Shown piece after piece: positions 55,901 to 61,900 of a DNA stretch of 64,000 nucleotides. The notes beneath the pieces were generated by a model. That model did no database searches, was not told the origin of the DNA, and worked only from the letters and a program-made list of their open reading frames with translations. This DNA is from Saccharothrix sp. (GTDB lineage: Bacteria > Actinomycetota > Actinomycetes > Mycobacteriales > Pseudonocardiaceae): assembly GCF_031180885.1 (NCBI RefSeq), contig NZ_JAPSLK010000026.1, forward strand, positions 15,103-79,102, written 5' to 3'. The translations under genes were made by a program, and so were the position numbers. Within the stretch, counting starts at the first letter, position 1. Each line of letters begins with the position of its first letter.

Positions 55901-58900
55901 TCGACGGTCGGTGGGCTGAGCCTGCGACGACGGCGCTTCTCGATCTGGAGCACGAGCTGACGAACGTCGGCCCCCGAGTGACGCCGTACCCGGTGACGCC
56001 TCCAACGGACGAGGAGAAGCGCAACGAGAGGTTGCGCGAGCAGGACAGCGCCACGCTGGCGATCGTGCGGGTGGCGGACGCGATGGCGTTTGGCGGTCAG
56101 CCCCACGAGGCAGTGGACCTGCTCAGGGCACGCGCCGAACGGATCGCCCCCGACGACGAGTTCTACAACGGCGGCCGGTCGCACCTGCTGCATCGGGCGG
56201 CCGACAGGATCGCCGAGCTGTTCTCCCCGCAACCGATCGAGATCGAGAGGCTTGCACGAGCGCAGGTGGGCGACGTCATCGCCTGGGCAGGCGCGATGGA
56301 AGCTGGCGGTCCAGACGTCACGACCTGGGAGGTTGTCGACGCTGCAGGGCCGGAGCGGCTGCGGCCGGGGGACAAGTCCACGGTCGTGGTGACCGCCCGC
56401 CGTCTCGGGCCGGTGTCGGAACAGGTGAAGCTGCGCCTCTCCACGACGATGGAACCGGGGCAACGGTCGGTCGACGTGCTCTACCAGAACCGCAACAACC
56501 GGGACCTTCGCCAGGTTGGACGCCGTTACCTCGGTTGGTCGGCCGTGGACGAGTGGGCTGTGCTCGATGCCGGGACACCTCCGCCCACCAACCGCGCCGA
56601 ACTCGTCGAATGCTCGCGGCGGGCCATCCTGGCGTTCCAGGCACAGGCCTTGACAGCCGCCCCTACGCCCGTGGTCGAGGAGCCCGCCGTCAGACGCGGT
56701 CCCGAGGACGCCGCCAACACCGCCGTGCTTGCGGCGGTCACCGCCGGGGACATCGACCCCGTCGGCCCGCCGGTCGAGGCCACGCCGGAGGCAGGCGAGG
56801 CCCTGTTCGCGGTGTCCGACCTCGACCGGGTGCCACTGCGCCCTTACGACCCCCACACCCAGCATTCGACCACGCTGATCCAATACCACGCCGACACCGA
56901 CGTCCTGCTGGACGACGAGCTGGAGCAGCGTTGGCGTGTTCTGGTCGGGCAGGCCGCCCTGCTTGGCCGTCGGGTCGTCATCCAAGGAGACCCGGGATGG
57001 GAAGACCACCCCGAGGGCAGCGTGATCATCCTGCAGTTCGGCATGACCCGCCGCACCCGGATGGAAGACCTGGAGCGAGCGCTCACCGAATTGATCACCG
57101 GACCGGTCGGTGACGAAGAAGGCGAACTACTCGACGAGCGCATGGAGGCGCTACTAGCTGACGGCACCTTGCCGGGATTCGCGGAGTTCGTCACCGACCA
57201 GCCGCTGACGGTGCCCGACGGCTCCGACGCCGAACGCCTCGTCGACTGGGCGGCACGGTTCAACCGCGACGACCGCCCGCACACCATTGCGACCCGCAAT
57301 CCCTGGGAGCTGAAGACTCCCCTGACACTACAAATTCTCGCGGCCGGGTTCACGCTGGTGGAGTCGACCACGGGGAGCGCGGAGGTCGACCACCGACGAG
57401 GGCTCATTTCGCTCCCGCAGGCAGCAGCCAAGTGGTACGACAACGATGCCCTGGTACCGCGAACAATCGCGACAGCGTTGGCGAGGGCGGTCCAGGACCG
57501 GCGCGCGGCGTTGCAGTCGGGCGCACGCGAAGACTCTCCGGAGCGCTGGTCACGCCGGTGGGACACTCTTCTCCAGCAGGCGCGCTTGAAAGGTCTGGTC
57601 ACCGAGGTCAGCGCAGACGGCTCCGTCGTGTTCGCCGACAGTGACGAGCACGGCGCGCTCGCGGCCGGTTCGCGACACACACTCGACCCTGAGGTGCCCA
57701 CACAGCTGCGGGTGCGCTGGCTGTCGCGCCGGCTCGCCGCAGCCCCAACAGTGCCGCTTATCGACGACCCGTCCCGCATCGGGCCGCACAGTCAGCCCGC
57801 TGACGTCCGGCTGCCGTTCTTCGAGCGCCTGCCTGTGGGGTGGCCTGGATTCCTCGACGAACGGCCGAGGGCACAGGAGCCAGCACCTGCCGAGCCGGTC
57901 GTCCACCAACACGCCGAGTCCAGCGTCGTCGCTACACCGGGCACTCCGATAGTGGACGGCTCCACACCTAAGGTTCCTGGCGCTTCGCCCGAGTCCGTGC
58001 CACTGGCGGCCGCAGATCAGGGTCAGGACCAGTCCGGTGGGGCGGTCGGTCCTGTCACCCAAGAAGACCTTGGCTCGCCAGCGTCAGGTGGAGGCCGCCC
58101 TGCGACGCAGCAGGAAGAGGATCAGACGACGAATCCACAGTTCGGGCTGTTCGACGTCCAACTGCCTCCAGTCGACCAGTTCGAGCAGGCGCTGGCCAGC
58201 AGGTTCCCAGAGCGCAGCAAACCCGATGCCGAGGCGGACCGACTGCTTGCCGAAGCGGTGGCCTACACGTCGGTCACGCAGGCACAGATCCAGCAGGTGA
58301 TGGACCTGCGCACCCGGATCAGCCAGGGCGACAAGGAAGCCGTCCTGGCGCAATCCGAACTACTCAGAAGCGACCCCGACGACCCGACGAAGGTCTACGG
58401 GGCGAACGACCCGGAGTTCCGGTCCACCACGATGCAGTGGGTGGGTGCGCTGGTCCGCGAACTCGCCGACCACGGTTGGACAGTCCGGCACTTCTACCCG
58501 AGCAACAGGGCGAGAGCCGATCACTACCGCCAGGTCGACGACCTGCGAGCCCTGCTGCTCAACAGCAGGCTCCCGCCGTTCACCACCGCCTCCGAGCTGG
58601 CGGACATCGTGCACTCCGTGCGGCCCACCCCACAGCCTGAGCTTTCTGCGACCGAGGGCAGCCCGCCAACGGTCGAGCAGATGTCCGCCGAACCGCACGA
58701 CTCCAGTCATCGGGACCGCCTGTTCGAGCTGAAGGAAGCCGGAGGCGGCAGCCCAGAGGACGCGTTGGAGAACCGGCTTCCCGAACGCACCAAGCTGGAC
58801 CCTGCCGCCGACGCGGCCTTGGCCGATGCCGTGGCAGCCACCGGCGTCACCGAGCAGCGCCTGGAGCAGCTGCTGAAACTGGGGGCGGATCACGTCCCGG

Positions 58901-61900
58901 GCAACGCCACGACCTGGCGACGGATCAGCAAACTCGTCTCCACCGACCTGAACAACCCGCAGCAACGCCACATCGCCGGCACACCCGGGTACACCGCAGC
59001 CGTAACCGAGTGGCTGGCCGCGCTTGCCCGCGAGCTGATCGACCGCGGCTGGGCCATCCGACACTTCTACCCAAGCAACACAAGCAATCCCGTCCAGATC
59101 CGGGTGCTCCAGGACCTCGGGATCGTGCTGCTCAACAGCCGTACGGCTGTCAAGCGAGGCGTGGAAAACCTGCTCAGCCTGGTAATAAAGCTGCGCGAGG
59201 GCGATGCGCAACAAAGTGATGCCGTCGATGCTGAAGCGGCACAGCCTGAATCGGCCCCCTATGCGACCAGCGAAGTCGGCGCCGCGATCACCGCCGGGAG
59301 CGAGCCCGACACCAGCGAGCCCAACGGCTCCGGCGAAGCGCAGCCGGACGGCCAGGTCGAGCAACCACGCTCCGATCAGGACGGGGACGAGTACACGGCC
59401 AGCGAGCGGCCGACGTTGTCCCAATGGCGCGACCTCGCTGCCAACCACAGACTTGAGGTGCGGGTCACCCGCGTCGCGGACCAGGCGTGGATCGTAGTGC
59501 ACGAGCGCACTCCTGGCGCGCCCGTGGGCCAGCCGGACCAGCCCGCGATGCCCGCCGTGCTGGCGATCCCGGTTGAGGCCGACTACGCGGTCAACGGTGC
59601 CGGACGCTCGTTGCCGCTCACCGAGGTTGCCGAGTACTTGGCGGCATACCGCGAGCGGCTTTCCTCGCAGTTGTTCACCGTCTCCACCGGGCTGCGCGAC
59701 TGGCCTCGCCGGCTGGCGCAGCTCGCGCCGTACATGGTCGACGGCCCCGATGCCCGGCAGGCGGTCGCCGACGAGGTGGCCGACACACTGCGCCACGCCT
59801 CCGAACGCAGGCCGCGGGACGCGGAGGACGCGCTGCGCCGCGCCGAAAACGCCGCCGGGCCGTTGCGCCCGACCCCGGAGCGGGAGGCCCAGATCGTGCG
59901 GGCCGTGCACGACTATGCGGCCGCCTACGACATCGGCGGTGATGTCGGACGCACTCTCACCGAATCCAAGAACCACCTCGACGGGTCCTGGCAAGAGTGG
60001 TCCTGGATCAACGCCTACCTGGGCCAACACCCCGAGCTGAAGAAGACACAGCCGGAGCACGCGGCGATCACCGCGCGCGACCGCGCCGAACTGGCCGAAC
60101 AGGAGCGCCGGGGCGCGGAGTTCAACAGCCTGGCCGCCCAAGCGTTCAAGGAAGGCGATTACGCCGAGACGCTGCGCCTGCTCGACCAGGCCGAGATCGA
60201 GCACCCAAGCAACCGCCTGCGGTGGGACGACCTGCGAGAGCGGGTGCGCACGCGCGCCGCCGAAACGCCGGGCACGTCCCAGCCGGCCGCGCCGACCGAC
60301 GAGTCGCCCGCCGTCCCGGAACCGGTCGAGGACGCCGTGGCCGGGCAGGGACGCCCGACCGTGGTGCAGGCCGCCGGGGAGCCGGTGCTGTTCACCCCGG
60401 AACGGCGTCTGGACGTGCTGGTCCGGGTCAACGAGGCCGCCGCGGCGTGGTTCGAAGCGCAGTTCGAGCGGTCCTCCACGGCACGGGACTACCTAATCCG
60501 GAGGTTGGGCGGACAGGACAAGCTGGACGCCGCCCGTCGCCCGTTGTCCGAGGGCACGCCGGGACTGATGGTCGGCTACGCGCCACCCGGCTGGACAGGT
60601 CTGGTCGACCACCTGAGTTCACGGGGCTTCCGCGACGACGAGCTGGTCGAGGCCGGTGTGGCGAGGGTGTCCAGCGCGGGCAACCTGATCGACGTCTTCC
60701 GCGACCGCATCGTGTTCGGCCTGCGCACCCTGGATGGCCGGATGGCGGGTTTCACCGGCCGCCCGCCCCGCGACGACTTCGCCAAGGAGACGCCGAAGTA
60801 CCTGAACACGGCCACGACCCCACTGTTCAACAAGGGGGAGATCCTCTTCGGGCTGCACGAGCAGCGTGACCGCGTCCCGCACGCCAAGCCGGTCATGATC
60901 GAGGGACCGACGGACGTCCTCGCGCACGCGGCGGCACGCGATCCCGAGCAGCGCCTGCTGGTCGTTGCCGCCTGTGGTACGGCGGTCACCCGCGAACACC
61001 TGCGCCTGCTGGACCAGGTGGTGCCGCCGGAGCGTGGCCGAGTGCTCGCCCTGGATGGCGACGGGCCCGGAGCCAAGGCCGGCCTCAGGCTCGCGCAGGA
61101 GGAGTTGCCCCGCTACCGGCAGGCGCTGGAGGTGACCATGCTGCCCGACGGCATGGATCCCGCCGAGTGGGCGCTGAACCGGCCGCTGGAGCAGATGATC
61201 CGCGCCTACCTCGCCCCGCCGTACACCAAGCCCGCGGTCGACGTCCTGGTCGAAGCCACCCTGGAGCGGTTCGCGGACAAGCTCGACTTCGTCGACGGAC
61301 GTGTCGACGCGGCTCGGGCGGTGGCCAAGCTGCTCGCCATCGCGGGTCCGTCGCAGGTCGTCAGCCAGGTCACTGCGCTGGAGGCACGGCTGCAGCTGCG
61401 ACCGGGCGACATGGTCGAGTTCGTCACCCGGGCGTGGCTGGACACCGTCGACTTCACCGGGGATAACACGGAGCACGTCGAGGAGATCGCCGCGCTGCTG
61501 GCATCCGTGGACCCCCGTCTGCTGTCGCGGGAGACCGACTCGCCGGCGGTCCTCGACGCGATGATCAACGCAGAACACGCGTTGCGTCTCCCGCTCGGCG
61601 ACCTGGCGCGGCTGGTAGCCCAGCGCAGGCAGGCCGCGTCGGCTCCGGCCGTCGCCGCGTCGTCGCAGGCGGGCGGCGATCCGCTCACCGGTGACCCGAT
61701 GGTCGACCTGGCCCGCAGCCTCGGTCTGGTGGTCAGGCTCGACACCGTCGGCGAACGGCAGTGGATCACCGTCTCCGAGCAGACTCCCTCGCCATCTGCT
61801 GTGGCGTCCTGGCCCGTGGCGGCCAGGCAGTTCATCGCCGGCACCGGGTCGGCGCACGACGTCCCAGTCCTCGAAAGCTACCTACGCAGCTACCGCGGCG

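Noticed and set aside
58360..60204. 614-residue minus-strand frame
   Set aside because: Typical high-GC antisense shadow; the plus frame carries repeated modules with conserved motifs.
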